Notes under the pieces: model-generated | Database searches by the model: none | Told to the model about the DNA's origin: nothing | The model's input: only the letters and a program-made list of their open reading frames with translations | Shown here: positions 26,853 through 36,022 of the stretch, in pieces | How the letters are laid out: each line of letters opens with the position of its first letter | How positions within the stretch are numbered: the first letter of the stretch is position 1 | Program-made: the position numbers and the translations under genes | Assembly: GCA_023525915.1 (NCBI GenBank) | Contig: CP026657.1 | Coordinates: 1,302,001 to 1,366,000, forward strand | Length of the DNA: 64,000 nucleotides | Origin: Acetispira formosa (nom. nud.) | GTDB lineage: Bacteria > Desulfobacterota > Desulfarculia > Adiutricales > Adiutricaceae | Direction: 5' to 3'

Positions 26853-29378
26853 TTAATAGGTCATCCGAGGCGCATTGAGCCCACTGGGAGCTCCGCTGGT
26901 GGTGCCCAATCCCAAAAGATCAACCAAAAGGCCAACCCGCCGGTCATTTTCATTATCAGTATAAATAAGGCCAACCGCATAACACTGGGCCTGATAACGC
27001 AGGCTGGCGTAGCTTTCCAGATTGCGGCCCTCCTGAACATCATAGCGGGTGTAAAAACCAGCCGACCATTCATCGGTTAGGTTGATGTTCAGCGTACCCC
27101 GCAGTTCTTCATATTTCTGATACTCACGAGTACCCATAGCCTTGGTGGGCGAATCGTAATCATAGGTGACCGAGAGACTGTCACCACGCGGATCAGTTAA
27201 GGTCAGGCTGATATCATGGCTGGTAAACTTGGCTGTGCGGCCATCCATGGCCGAAAGAATTCTGGCCGAAAGATAGGGATTGAAATAGGCTTCCAGATCG
27301 ATTTCCAGAGGCCCCGCGCCCCGGTCAAAATAATCGGTAGTATAATACCGGGCCCTGGGATTGTTGGCCCAATAAAGATTATCGGCAAATTCATAGCTGG
27401 TCCAGAGGCCAAGCTTGAGGAACTGGAAATAATCATATCCGGCATCCAGCCCGTTCTCGTCCTTGAGGGGCGTTTTGGAGACGAAGGTGTTCAAAAGACC
27501 ATAGCGGACGGTGCGGCGTGACAGGCGGCGGTCATAAGTGTCCCAATAGGGCATCTCGTCTTGATCGGGCGTCTCCACATAATTAAAGGAGACTGTGGGC
27601 GTAATCTGGTGGCGGGTAGCCACGGAATCGCCGGGGCCGCCGCCATAAACACGGCTCATGGTGGTGGCCAGAGTGGCTTCGAATTCACCCTCAAAGCGGT
27701 TGTAGTTATTTTTATGCTGGGCTTGGCGTTTGTCCTGGCTGTCATAGTAAGGACGATAGCCATCGGCTGAATAAAGTGTGAAATTTAGGTCGCCGGTCAA
27801 GGAGAGAGTGGCCAGCCCACCCACCGGACTGCTCCAGCTCAGTGACGGATTGACCTGAAAGCGGTGCCCCTTCTCATCCGTCTCGCTGTTCTTATCCGAG
27901 GTGCGATAAAAATAATCATAACGCGTGTCCAGCGAAAAACGCGGGGTGTTGATCAGACCGTCAAACAGACCCCAGCTTTCCGGCAGCGGACGGCTGACAA
28001 TGGCGTAATACAGCGACGGCAGCCGCTGGACGGTATCGCGGTTGTCGTAGCTGTAGAGATTGTCGGTATAGCTCAGCGCACCGCGGAAATAGGTGTCGTA
28101 ATCAACTTTCTGGGCGTAGAAAGTATTGGTGCGAAGAGGGTCCAGATATTCATTGAGGGTCCGGCCGAAATCCTGACTGAAGGTATTGCGGCTGGCCATA
28201 AAGCCGTCGATATCGTTGCGGAACTCGGCCAGATAAAGCGGATCGGATACCAGATCCACATCCAGGTGCAAATCCCAATCGCCCACCTGCCAGTCGTTCT
28301 GGCCGCGCAGCCAGTAACGATCCTTGGTATCTTTATTCTGCCCAGTGTTGTTGAAGGTGAAATGCTGGGGCTTGTTGTCGCTCAAATAACTGACCGCCCA
28401 GTCGCCCCGCCCATTGTCGGTCCGGTAGCGCCCTTCAATCGTGCTGGAAAATCCTCTGTCGGAACGCCACACAGGTATGAAAGTCAGATCGTGATTTTCG
28501 CCGGTGGCCCAGAAAAACGGCAGGCCAATGGAAAAACCATCGCGGGAGGAGTTGGCTATCGAGGGCGTCAGAAAGCCGCTCTGCCGCTCATTTTTCACCG
28601 GGAAGAGAAAATACGGCGTGTAGAAGAGCGGCATGTATTTGCTGTTAAAAGCCACTCCGCTGGCAGTAGCATAACCGCCTTCGGTCACGGTCAGGCTGTC
28701 GGCGGTGATGGTCCACGACGGTTCCGGGCCGTCACAGGTAGTGGCCTGGCCGTTTTTTATCTGAATGGTCTTTTCGCCCACCCGTTCAATCAGTTCGCCG
28801 CTGATATAATAATTCTGTTCAGGGAAAAAGGCCCGGCCGTTGTATATTTTAGCCAGATGGAGGTCCAGGTTGACCACCGCCCTTTCTGCCAAGGCCACGA
28901 ACTCGCTGGTGGTAATTTTCACCGAACCGCTCAGTTCCACCGAATTGGTGCCGTCCTGCCACAGGGCCCTTTCAGCGGTGAGTGTTTCACCGCCTCTGAT
29001 GATGGTGACGTTGCCGATGAAGAGATTCCGGTGGTTATCAAGATCCGATTCTATTTCATCAGCCCGGACGCGTATGGGCGTATCGCCTTCTATGAGAACT
29101 TCGATTTGCTCGCTGCCCTCCTGGGCATGGGCGGGGGCGAATGAAGCGGCGGACGGGGGCACGGAGGCGGCGGCGACCATGACCGGCGTGAATTCCGGAG
29201 ATGGAGCGAAGATGCCGGCATTATTTTCAGCCGACGGCGCGAACAGCCCGGCAGAGGACTGGGCCTGAAGCTGAGGCGCGGATGAGGCCATGACCAGAGA
29301 CAGGCAGGCCGCAGCCAGAAGCCGTCCCCGCCGCCGGGCGGCTGAAGATTTGGAGCTGTTATCGTCAGAACGTTTCAA
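26853..29378 (-). CDS. lptD: LPS-assembly outer-membrane protein LptD
   Basis: 841 aa. A basic n-region and hydrophobic stretch (RRRGRLLAAACLSLVMASSA) form the signal peptide. An OstA/LptA-like periplasmic domain (PIRVRADEIESDLDNHRNLF to KITTSEFVALAERAVVNL) is followed by a large beta-barrel typified by YMPLFYTPYFLFPVKNERQSGFL and alternating aromatic strands, ending in the C-terminal PRMTY region. It inserts LPS into the outer leaflet with LptE, which I do not see here. Cysteines are few (TTCDG), so the E. coli disulfide pattern is not conserved. The start is TTG 29378 with a weak ribosome site. It follows folC by 27 bases. Confidence 0.95.
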   Translation of the reverse strand: MKRSDDNSSKSSAARRRGRLLAAACLSLVMASSAPQLQAQSSAGLFAPSAENNAGIFAPSPEFTPVMVAAASVPPSAASFAPAHAQEGSEQIEVLIEGDTPIRVRADEIESDLDNHRNLFIGNVTIIRGGETLTAERALWQDGTNSVELSGSVKITTSEFVALAERAVVNLDLHLAKIYNGRAFFPEQNYYISGELIERVGEKTIQIKNGQATTCDGPEPSWTITADSLTVTEGGYATASGVAFNSKYMPLFYTPYFLFPVKNERQSGFLTPSIANSSRDGFSIGLPFFWATGENHDLTFIPVWRSDRGFSSTIEGRYRTDNGRGDWAVSYLSDNKPQHFTFNNTGQNKDTKDRYWLRGQNDWQVGDWDLHLDVDLVSDPLYLAEFRNDIDGFMASRNTFSQDFGRTLNEYLDPLRTNTFYAQKVDYDTYFRGALSYTDNLYSYDNRDTVQRLPSLYYAIVSRPLPESWGLFDGLINTPRFSLDTRYDYFYRTSDKNSETDEKGHRFQVNPSLSWSSPVGGLATLSLTGDLNFTLYSADGYRPYYDSQDKRQAQHKNNYNRFEGEFEATLATTMSRVYGGGPGDSVATRHQITPTVSFNYVETPDQDEMPYWDTYDRRLSRRTVRYGLLNTFVSKTPLKDENGLDAGYDYFQFLKLGLWTSYEFADNLYWANNPRARYYTTDYFDRGAGPLEIDLEAYFNPYLSARILSAMDGRTAKFTSHDISLTLTDPRGDSLSVTYDYDSPTKAMGTREYQKYEELRGTLNINLTDEWSAGFYTRYDVQEGRNLESYASLRYQAQCYAVGLIYTDNENDRRVGLLVDLLGLGTTSGAPSGLNAPRMTY

Positions 29379-29405
29379 GGTTGTTGCCCGCCATGTGTCT
29401 CAGGG

Positions 29406-30743
29406 TTAATTGGATTCCACTTCATTTATGCCGTTCAGATAGGCCCTTCCCTCACCCACGGTGAAGAGCGAGCCGCTCAAAACCACCAGATCGTCCTCTT
29501 CAGCCGAAGCGGCCGCGGCGGCAAAAGCCTCCGCCAAAGCCGGATGAAGGGAAACCGGGACTTTCGGTTCACCGAAAGCTGTTTTCACCTTTTCCAGCAA
29601 AAGCTCCGGTGTGGCCGCCCGGCTGAAAGCCGGACGAGTCAGATAGAGGCGGTCGGCGGCCTGATAAATGGGGCCGAGCACGCCCGCGATATCCTTGTCG
29701 GCCATAACACCGACCAAAAGGTGCAGTTTTTTGCGCTTAATGGTATCCAGCGTTTTGGCCAGAGCCGCCGCCCCGGCCGGGTTGTGGGCTCCATCAAGCA
29801 GAAGCGGCGCTTTGGCCTTAGGGCCATCGGGCGGCCAGGTTCCGGCGGGCAGAAGTTCAGCCCGGCCGGGCCAGAAAGCTTTGGTCAGGCCCTCCCGCAA
29901 TTGTTTCTCTTTGGCCGGGAACCCGCGTTCAGCCAGAAAGGGCATAAGGGCCACGACTATGGAGGCGTTTTCGGTCTGATGAGGCCCGGACAGGGCCGGA
30001 GTCAAATCTTTAAGTTCGATCATGCCCATCTTGAAATTGAAAATGGGGCGGCCCCTCTCGTCGGCCCCGGTGGTTTCAGCGGAGAAATCACGGCCCAGCA
30101 TATAAAGAGGACAATTTTTTTCCAGGGCGGCGTCTTCCACCACCTTGGCCGCCTCCGGGACCAGCCCGCCAGTGATGACCACAGCTCCCGATTTAATGAT
30201 CCCGGCCTTTTCAGAGGCTATTTTCTCAATGGTATCACCAAGATGCTCGGTGTGTTCCAGCGAGATATTGGTGATGACCGTGGCCAGGGGCGCAATGACG
30301 TTGGTGGAATCGAGCCGACCGCCCAGCCCGGCTTCAATAATGGCTATATCGACCCTCTGTTCCTTGAAATAGAGGAAAGCCATGGCGGTGACGAATTCAA
30401 AAAACGTCGGCGGCGAGTCCGGGTCGCTGGCGGCCTCAACCTTTTCAATGAGTTTGAGGACATCCTCTTCACTGATCAAGTCGTGCCCGATGCGAATCCG
30501 CTCGCGGAAAGTGATGAGATGAGGCGAAGTATACAAACCGACGCGAAAGCCCGCTTCGTGGAGAACGCTTGAGAGCATTGAGCCGACCGAGCCCTTGCCG
30601 TTGGTCCCGGCCAGATGGACCAGCCTGAGGCTGTCCTGGGGGTTGCCAAGTTTGGCCAGAATCCCGCGCATGTTGTCGAGGCCGAACTTCATGCCGAATT
30701 TTTGCAGGTCGAAAAGTTTTTGTACTTCGGTTTTGTATGACAT
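29406..30743 (-). CDS. folC: Bifunctional folylpolyglutamate/dihydrofolate synthase
   Basis: 445 aa with a Mur-ligase-like fold. The P-loop is VHLAGTNGKGSVGSML, followed by GLYTSPHLITFRERIRI, IIEAGLGGRLDSTNVI and ITNISLEHTEHLG, then the second domain with LLLDGAHNPAGAAAL. It adds glutamate to dihydropteroate or folates in the cytosol. It is cotranscribed with lptD. A palindrome of family E lies between it and uvrD upstream. Confidence 0.95.
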   Translation of the reverse strand: MSYKTEVQKLFDLQKFGMKFGLDNMRGILAKLGNPQDSLRLVHLAGTNGKGSVGSMLSSVLHEAGFRVGLYTSPHLITFRERIRIGHDLISEEDVLKLIEKVEAASDPDSPPTFFEFVTAMAFLYFKEQRVDIAIIEAGLGGRLDSTNVIAPLATVITNISLEHTEHLGDTIEKIASEKAGIIKSGAVVITGGLVPEAAKVVEDAALEKNCPLYMLGRDFSAETTGADERGRPIFNFKMGMIELKDLTPALSGPHQTENASIVVALMPFLAERGFPAKEKQLREGLTKAFWPGRAELLPAGTWPPDGPKAKAPLLLDGAHNPAGAAALAKTLDTIKRKKLHLLVGVMADKDIAGVLGPIYQAADRLYLTRPAFSRAATPELLLEKVKTAFGEPKVPVSLHPALAEAFAAAAASAEEDDLVVLSGSLFTVGEGRAYLNGINEVESN

Positions 30744-30810
30744 ACGCGCCCGCTTTGTGATTTAGAAAACGTCAAATATTTAAGGCCGGGGACCGGGTTG
30801 GCTGTGGGCC

Positions 30811-30939
30811 GGAGGCAGGGGCGAAAAATTTTCTTTCGTTCACCATTGTTTGAGCGCCACAACTCGCTTCGCAAGCTCAGCTCAAACAAGTGGCGCTCAA
30901 ACAATGGTTCTCTACAGAAAATTTGTCACCCCTGCCTCC
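30811..30939. repeat. Perfect-stem hairpin of family E
   Basis: Inner arms CCATTGTTTGAGCGCCAC (30843-30860) and GTGGCGCTCAAACAATGG (30890-30907) are perfectly complementary. The 29-nt loop (30861-30889) is identical to loops in both arms of the giant palindrome at 26207-26235 and its inverted mate, whose stems differ. Imperfect outer arms GGAGGCAGGGG / CCCCTGCCTCC extend the structure. Confidence 0.88.
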
Positions 30940-30992
30940 TACCTGGTTTGGCTGTGCAATCAAAAGAGTTTCGAATGCGGCCGTCTTGGCCG

Positions 30993-33320
30993 CTAAATGG
31001 CGGTCAGACGGGCATATTGCATGGTTACGGTTTTTTTGCCGAAATGGTCGAAATCTATTATCGCCTGCGGTCCATTAGTTTCCAGAACCAAGCCCGGTCC
31101 GTAGATCGGGTGGCTCACGCGCATGCCCGGGAGGGCCATCAGGGCCGGGCCGGGCGCGGGCCGGGGATTGGCCGGGCGTGGCTTGGGCCGGCGCTCCGGG
31201 TCACGCGGTATGGCCGGCGATGAACTGAACGATTCTCCATCATACCCGAAATCGCCACCAAGATTCAATAGTTCTGAAGGATCTATTTCCTGGTCGTTTT
31301 GCCAGAGGCTGGTCCCGGCCCCCTCCGGGAGGGCGGCCAGAAAGCGGCTGGGGGAGGCGGCCAGGCCCGTGCGGCGGTCGATAGTGCCCAGAGGCAGCAT
31401 GATGAAGAGCTTATCTTCAGCCCGGGTGACGGCCACATACATCAGGCGGCGCTCCTCATCGACCTCAGCCGCCGAACGGGCGGCGTAGGAGGGCGGGAAA
31501 CGGCCCTCCACGGCTGAGAGGATGAAGACGATTTTCCACTCTAGGCCCTTGGCCGAGTGAATGGTGGAGAGGGTCAGCCCTTGGGCTTTGTGCTCTTCAG
31601 GGCCGGAACGCTTCTGGTTGGGCGGGTCCAGGGTCATATCGGCCAGAAAAGTGCGGAGACTGGTCTCGCTTTCGGCCATGCGGATAATTTCTTTGAGGTC
31701 ACTCTGGCGGTCCGGCCAGTCGTCCGGGTAGAGGTCGCGCACCAGGTCAAAGTAAAAATTGGCCACGGCCTGGGCCCGGAAAGCCAGTTCCTCGCCCGGC
31801 TGGGCGATTTGGTGCAAAAGGGCGGCCAGGGGGGCCAGATTTTTTTTGGCCTTGCCCTTGGCCGGGGCTGATTCCAGGTCGACCACCTTCTCGCGCTGAC
31901 CGGCCACCCAGGTGACGATATCTTCAGCGCCCTTGGCCCCGATGCCCTCCACCATAGTCAGGACGCGGCGAAGGCTGAGGCTGTCGGCGGGATTTGCGGC
32001 CACCCGCAGAAAAGCCAGGAAATCCTTGATATGGGCCGCTTCCAGAAATTTGCGGCCGCCATATTTGGTGAAGGGAATGCGGCGGCGGACCAGCTCCACT
32101 TCCAGGTCAAAAGAGTGGGAGGAGGCCCTGAAAAGGACAGCCATATCATCCAGGCTCACGCCCTCATTGATGAATTCCTCAATGCGGGCGGCCACCCAGC
32201 CGGCTTCGTCGGCCTGATCCTGCACGGCCACCAAACGCGGCTCCTGGCCGGAGCCGCGAATGGCCACCAGCTTTTTATCATACTTTTCACGGGCCTGGGC
32301 AATGAGATGATTGGCCAGGGTGACGATGGGCGCCTGGCTGCGATAGTTCTCCTCCAGCTTGAGCACCTTGGCCCCGGTGAAAATATTTGGGAAATCCATG
32401 ATGTTGCGGAAGCTGGCCCCACGAAAGGCGTAGATGGACTGGGCATCGTCGCCCACGGCCGTCACCCGCAGGTGGTCGCGGCCCAAAAGGTGGGTCAGGC
32501 GGGCCTGAATGGGATTGGTATCCTGATACTCGTCCACCAGAATGTAATCATAGCGGCCCGCGATTTTGCGGCGCACCTCTTCATGGTCCCGCAGAATGGT
32601 CTCCAGGCCCACCAGCAGGTCGTCAAAATCCATCAGGGCGTTCTGAATTTTGTGGGCGCGGTATTCCTGCCCTATTTTTTCAATAATGGGCGCGAATTCC
32701 AGAAAGTGGGGAAAAGCGTCGGCCATGACTTCCACCAGCGGCTTATCCTTATTGATGGACTGGCTAAGGATATTTAAAATGGCCCCCTTCTGGGGAAACC
32801 GCTTGTGGCGTTTGACTTCAGGGAAATCATTCCTGATGCGGGCGACCAGGCTTTCCGCGTCGTCCTGATCCATGATGGAGAAACCGGGCGGGTAGCCCAG
32901 AAGGTGAGCCTGGGAACGCAGAAGGAGGTTGGCCAGGGAATGGAAAGTGCCGCCGGATACTTGGGCGGCCCGGCGGCCGACAATGGCCGAAGCGCGGCCA
33001 AGCATCTCCTGGGCTGCCTTGCGGGTGAAGGTGAGCAGCAAAATGGCCTGGGGCGGAATGCCCTTGTCGACCAGATAGGCCACGCGATGAACCAGGGTGC
33101 GGGTTTTGCCGCTGCCGGCCCCGGCCACGATCAACAGCGGCCCGCCCTCATAAGTGGCGGCGGCCAACTGCGAAGGATTGAGGCGGGAGGCCAGCTCCAG
33201 GCTGCCCAAAACTTCCGGCTCGTCCTCCGGCGGCGGCGCTGCTGAGACTTTAGCTCGCGGCGGCTTCTCTGGAGCGGGGGCCGCCGGGGTAGCGGCGTCC
33301 AGTTCATCAAAGAGACTCAT
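30993..33320 (-). CDS. uvrD: UvrD/PcrA-family superfamily 1 DNA helicase
   Basis: 775 aa. The helicase motifs are in order: Q-motif LNPSQLAAATYEGGPLLIV, Walker A AGAGSGKTRTLVHRVAYL, Ia LTFTRKAAQEML, II YILVDEYQDTNPIQ, III VGDDAQSIYAFRGA, IV KLEENYRS, V TLSTIHSAKGLEWKIVF and VI MYVAVTRAEDKLFI. The C-terminus has a Tudor-like tail (GMRVSHPIYGPGLVLETNGP) as in PcrA/UvrD. A Pro/Ala-rich N-terminal lead of about 45 residues is unusual. It unwinds DNA in repair. GAGG lies 7 bases before the ATG, which overlaps the cobA/hemD stop by 4 bases. Confidence 0.95.
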   Translation of the reverse strand: MSLFDELDAATPAAPAPEKPPRAKVSAAPPPEDEPEVLGSLELASRLNPSQLAAATYEGGPLLIVAGAGSGKTRTLVHRVAYLVDKGIPPQAILLLTFTRKAAQEMLGRASAIVGRRAAQVSGGTFHSLANLLLRSQAHLLGYPPGFSIMDQDDAESLVARIRNDFPEVKRHKRFPQKGAILNILSQSINKDKPLVEVMADAFPHFLEFAPIIEKIGQEYRAHKIQNALMDFDDLLVGLETILRDHEEVRRKIAGRYDYILVDEYQDTNPIQARLTHLLGRDHLRVTAVGDDAQSIYAFRGASFRNIMDFPNIFTGAKVLKLEENYRSQAPIVTLANHLIAQAREKYDKKLVAIRGSGQEPRLVAVQDQADEAGWVAARIEEFINEGVSLDDMAVLFRASSHSFDLEVELVRRRIPFTKYGGRKFLEAAHIKDFLAFLRVAANPADSLSLRRVLTMVEGIGAKGAEDIVTWVAGQREKVVDLESAPAKGKAKKNLAPLAALLHQIAQPGEELAFRAQAVANFYFDLVRDLYPDDWPDRQSDLKEIIRMAESETSLRTFLADMTLDPPNQKRSGPEEHKAQGLTLSTIHSAKGLEWKIVFILSAVEGRFPPSYAARSAAEVDEERRLMYVAVTRAEDKLFIMLPLGTIDRRTGLAASPSRFLAALPEGAGTSLWQNDQEIDPSELLNLGGDFGYDGESFSSSPAIPRDPERRPKPRPANPRPAPGPALMALPGMRVSHPIYGPGLVLETNGPQAIIDFDHFGKKTVTMQYARLTAI

Positions 33321-34816
33321 GACTGTTCCTCACCCTGAAAATATTGAGCAATAGCCAGCACCAGACCATCAACAGTGGATTTTTTGGCTTCCACCAACAC
33401 CGGGAAGCCCAGTTCTCTGGCCGTCTTGGTGGTGATGGGGCCAATGGAGGCCGCCCGGTAGTTTTTGCGTTCGCCCGGCGGAATAATGGCGGCCAAGCCC
33501 GTGGCGGTCGATGAACTGGTGAAAGTGACCAGATCGGGAATACCCGGCAGTGATTCGGACCAGATTGGATTAGTGGTCTTATAAACGGCCAAATCGGTCA
33601 CTTCCGCCCCGGCCCTGGCCAGCCCTTCCGGCAGAACATCCCGGCCGTCCTTGGCTCTGGCCAGGATGACTTTCAGGCCCTTCATGCCTTCTTTTTTCAA
33701 GGCCTCCAGGAGACCTTCGGCCACATAGTCGTCGGAAGGTATCAGATCAGCCTTAAGGCCAAATGGTTTCAGCGCGTCGGCCGTGCCGGGGCCGATCACG
33801 GCGATTTTCAGGTTCGCCAGGGATCGTGCGTCACGGCCGGAGTCATAAAGCTGATTGAGGAAGGTCTCCGCCCCGTTGGGGCTGGTGAAGACCAGCCAGT
33901 CGAAATGGCGAAATGTATCAAAAGTGGTTTTAAGATACATCTGGTCCAATAGCGGGGTAAAAGCGATGGTGGGCCGCTCCCAGACTTCAGCGCCCAATTC
34001 ACTGAGGGCCTCGTTCAGGCGGCTGGCCTGTTTGCGGCTCCGGGTGACGAGAATGCGCCGACCGAAAAGGGGCCGAGTCTCAAACCAGTTAAGCTGCGGA
34101 CGCAGGCTCACTACCTCGCCGCAGACGAAAAGAGCGGGCGGAGTGATTTTTTCAGCCTCGGCTACGGCCGCGATATCGGCCAAGGTGGCGGTTACAGTTC
34201 GCTGTTGGTTGGTGGTGCCCCACTGAATGAGGGCGGCCGGAGTAGCGGCGGCGCGCCCGGCGGCAATGAGGGATTGACAGATACTATCAATGTTCTTCAC
34301 GCCCATGACCATCGAAATGGTGCCCATACGGGCCAGGGCCTGCCAGTCGTGGGAGGATTCCGTCTTGTCAGGCCGTTCGTGCCCGGTGGTCAGGACGGCC
34401 TGGGTGCTGAAATCGCGGTGAGTCAGGGGTATGCCCGCGTAAGCGGCGGCGGCGATGGTGGAGCTGATGCCGGGCACCACCTCAAAGACCACCCCGGCCT
34501 TGTAAAGCTCCTGGGCCTCTTCCCCGCCTCGGCCGAAGATGTAGGGATCGCCGCCTTTGAGGCGCACCACCACATGACCGGCCTTGGCCTCATCAACCAG
34601 GATGCGATTGATCTCATCCTGGCTCTTGGCGTGATTGCCGCTCATTTTGCCAACGTATATGCGGCGGCATTTGTCCGGGGTCATATTCAACAGCTCGGGT
34701 GAGGCCAGGTAGTCATAAACCAGCACTTCAGCCCGTTTCAGAAGAGCGGCGGCCCTGAGGGTCAGAAGACCGACCGCGCCGGGCCCGGCCCCCACCAGAT
34801 AGACGATTCCATTCAT
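33317..34816 (-). CDS. cobA-hemD: CobA-HemD fusion: uroporphyrinogen-III methyltransferase/synthase
   Basis: 499 aa from ATG 34816. The N-terminal half is SUMT: VYLVGAGPGAVGLLTLRAAA, DYLAS, VVRLKGGDPYIFGRGGEEA, VVPGISSTIAAAAYAGIPLTHR and VMGVKN. The C-terminal half is uroporphyrinogen-III synthase: ILVTRSRKQASRLNEALSEL, WLVFTSPNGAETFL, IAVIGPGTADAL, VTFTSSSTATGL and IGPITTKTARELG. Together they turn hydroxymethylbilane into precorrin-2, the branch to siroheme and corrinoids. The fusion is common in Firmicutes and Desulfobacterota. hemC, which makes the substrate, is 34 bases upstream. Confidence 0.96.
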   Translation of the reverse strand: MNGIVYLVGAGPGAVGLLTLRAAALLKRAEVLVYDYLASPELLNMTPDKCRRIYVGKMSGNHAKSQDEINRILVDEAKAGHVVVRLKGGDPYIFGRGGEEAQELYKAGVVFEVVPGISSTIAAAAYAGIPLTHRDFSTQAVLTTGHERPDKTESSHDWQALARMGTISMVMGVKNIDSICQSLIAAGRAAATPAALIQWGTTNQQRTVTATLADIAAVAEAEKITPPALFVCGEVVSLRPQLNWFETRPLFGRRILVTRSRKQASRLNEALSELGAEVWERPTIAFTPLLDQMYLKTTFDTFRHFDWLVFTSPNGAETFLNQLYDSGRDARSLANLKIAVIGPGTADALKPFGLKADLIPSDDYVAEGLLEALKKEGMKGLKVILARAKDGRDVLPEGLARAGAEVTDLAVYKTTNPIWSESLPGIPDLVTFTSSSTATGLAAIIPPGERKNYRAASIGPITTKTARELGFPVLVEAKKSTVDGLVLAIAQYFQGEEQS

Positions 34817-34850
34817 ATACAGATTGCTTTCAGATTTGGTCTTTTTGCTT

Positions 34851-35777
34851 TTACTTAAGGATCGCATCCATAATGGCCCGGCCGCCTTGGTCAAGCAGCA
34901 TGGTGGCCATAAACTCGCCCAGATTGGAGGCGGCGGCGGCCGAATCCAGCTGGGCCGTCTTTTTGTCCCGCAGAACCTGCCGTCCGTCCAGAGACGCTAT
35001 CAGCCCTTCCAGGGTGATGGTGCCATCGATGAACTCCGCGTAAGCGGCCACCGGCAGCTGACAGCCGCTGCCCAGCCGCCGCAGGAAACCGCGCTCGGCG
35101 GACAAGGCCATGGCCGTGGGGCGGTGCTCCAGGGGGGCTAGGAATTCGCTGGTTTTCACATCCTCTTCGCGCACCTCCAGGGCCAGTATGCCCTGCCCGG
35201 CCGCCGGGAGCATTATTTCAATCGGCAGTTCCACCGCGTTCGGCGGAGCAACCCCCAGCCGCTCCAGACCGGCGGCGGCTAAAAGGGTGGCGTCGAATTC
35301 CGTTTCCAGCTTTTTCAGGCGGGTGCCGACATTGCCGCGCAACGGCTCGACAATCAGGTCGGGCCGGGCGGCCAGCATCTGGGCCTGACGCCTTAAGCCG
35401 GAAGTGCCTAATTTAGCCCCCTGCGGCAGAGCGTCCAGTCCGCCGGGGTGGCGGCAGATAAGCACGTCGCGGTAGTTGGCCCGTTCAGGCACCGCGCCCA
35501 GCCCCAGCCCGGCCGGGATTTCGGCGGGCAGATCTTTGGCGCTGTGAATGGCCAGATCAATACGGCCGTCCAGCAAAGCTTCTTCAATCTCTTTGACAAA
35601 GAGCCCCTTGCCGCCAATCTTGGCCAGCGGTGCGTCCTGAATGCGGTCCCCGGTCGTTTTGATGGGCACAATTTCCGTGACCAGACCGGGATTGGCTTCT
35701 TCCAAGGCTTTGGCGACCAGGCCGGTCTGGGCCAGGGACAAGGGGCTGCCGCGCGCGCCTATTTTTAACAGAGTCAT
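34851..35777 (-). CDS. hemC: Hydroxymethylbilane synthase (porphobilinogen deaminase)
   Basis: 308 aa from ATG 35777, four bases after the fmdB stop. Typical motifs: IGARGSPLSLAQTGLVAKAL, KTTGDRIQDAPLAKIGGKGL, FVKEIEEALLDGRIDLAIHS, SAKDLPAEIP and the dipyrromethane-cofactor cysteine in FLRRLGSGCQLPVAAYAE. It polymerises four porphobilinogens. The gene sits with cobA/hemD in a tetrapyrrole cluster. Confidence 0.97.
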   Translation of the reverse strand: MTLLKIGARGSPLSLAQTGLVAKALEEANPGLVTEIVPIKTTGDRIQDAPLAKIGGKGLFVKEIEEALLDGRIDLAIHSAKDLPAEIPAGLGLGAVPERANYRDVLICRHPGGLDALPQGAKLGTSGLRRQAQMLAARPDLIVEPLRGNVGTRLKKLETEFDATLLAAAGLERLGVAPPNAVELPIEIMLPAAGQGILALEVREEDVKTSEFLAPLEHRPTAMALSAERGFLRRLGSGCQLPVAAYAEFIDGTITLEGLIASLDGRQVLRDKKTAQLDSAAAASNLGEFMATMLLDQGGRAIMDAILK

Positions 35778-35781
35778 AGCC

Positions 35782-36012
35782 TCACCCGCCGCATCCGGCG
35801 CAACTTGAGGCCGAGCACCCGGCACAGCCTCCGCCGGAAGAGCCGCTGACGGTGGAGCCGTCCGCGACCTTGGAGCGGAAGCTGGCCGCTGACATCAGTT
35901 TGTCGCATTTTTCCCCGCCGCATTTGGGGCAGACCACTTTGGGCTGGGAGCCGACCACCAGTTCTTCGAACTCACGGCCGCAATCGGGGCATTTATATTC
36001 ATAGATGGGCAT
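35782..36012 (-). CDS. FmdB-family zinc-ribbon protein
   Basis: 76 aa. The start MPIYEYKCPDCGREFEELV and the pair CPDC...CPKCGGEKCDKL form the zinc ribbon of the FmdB family. A Gly/Ser-rich tail carries several more cysteines (GGGCAGCSASSCAGCGG). Proposed regulator of formamidase/amidase genes in one organism, but the role is unclear in general; association with heme genes is common. It lies 10 bases after the LUD gene and 4 bases before hemC. Confidence 0.9.
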   Translation of the reverse strand: MPIYEYKCPDCGREFEELVVGSQPKVVCPKCGGEKCDKLMSAASFRSKVADGSTVSGSSGGGCAGCSASSCAGCGG

Positions 36013-36022
36013 TGATGGTCCT

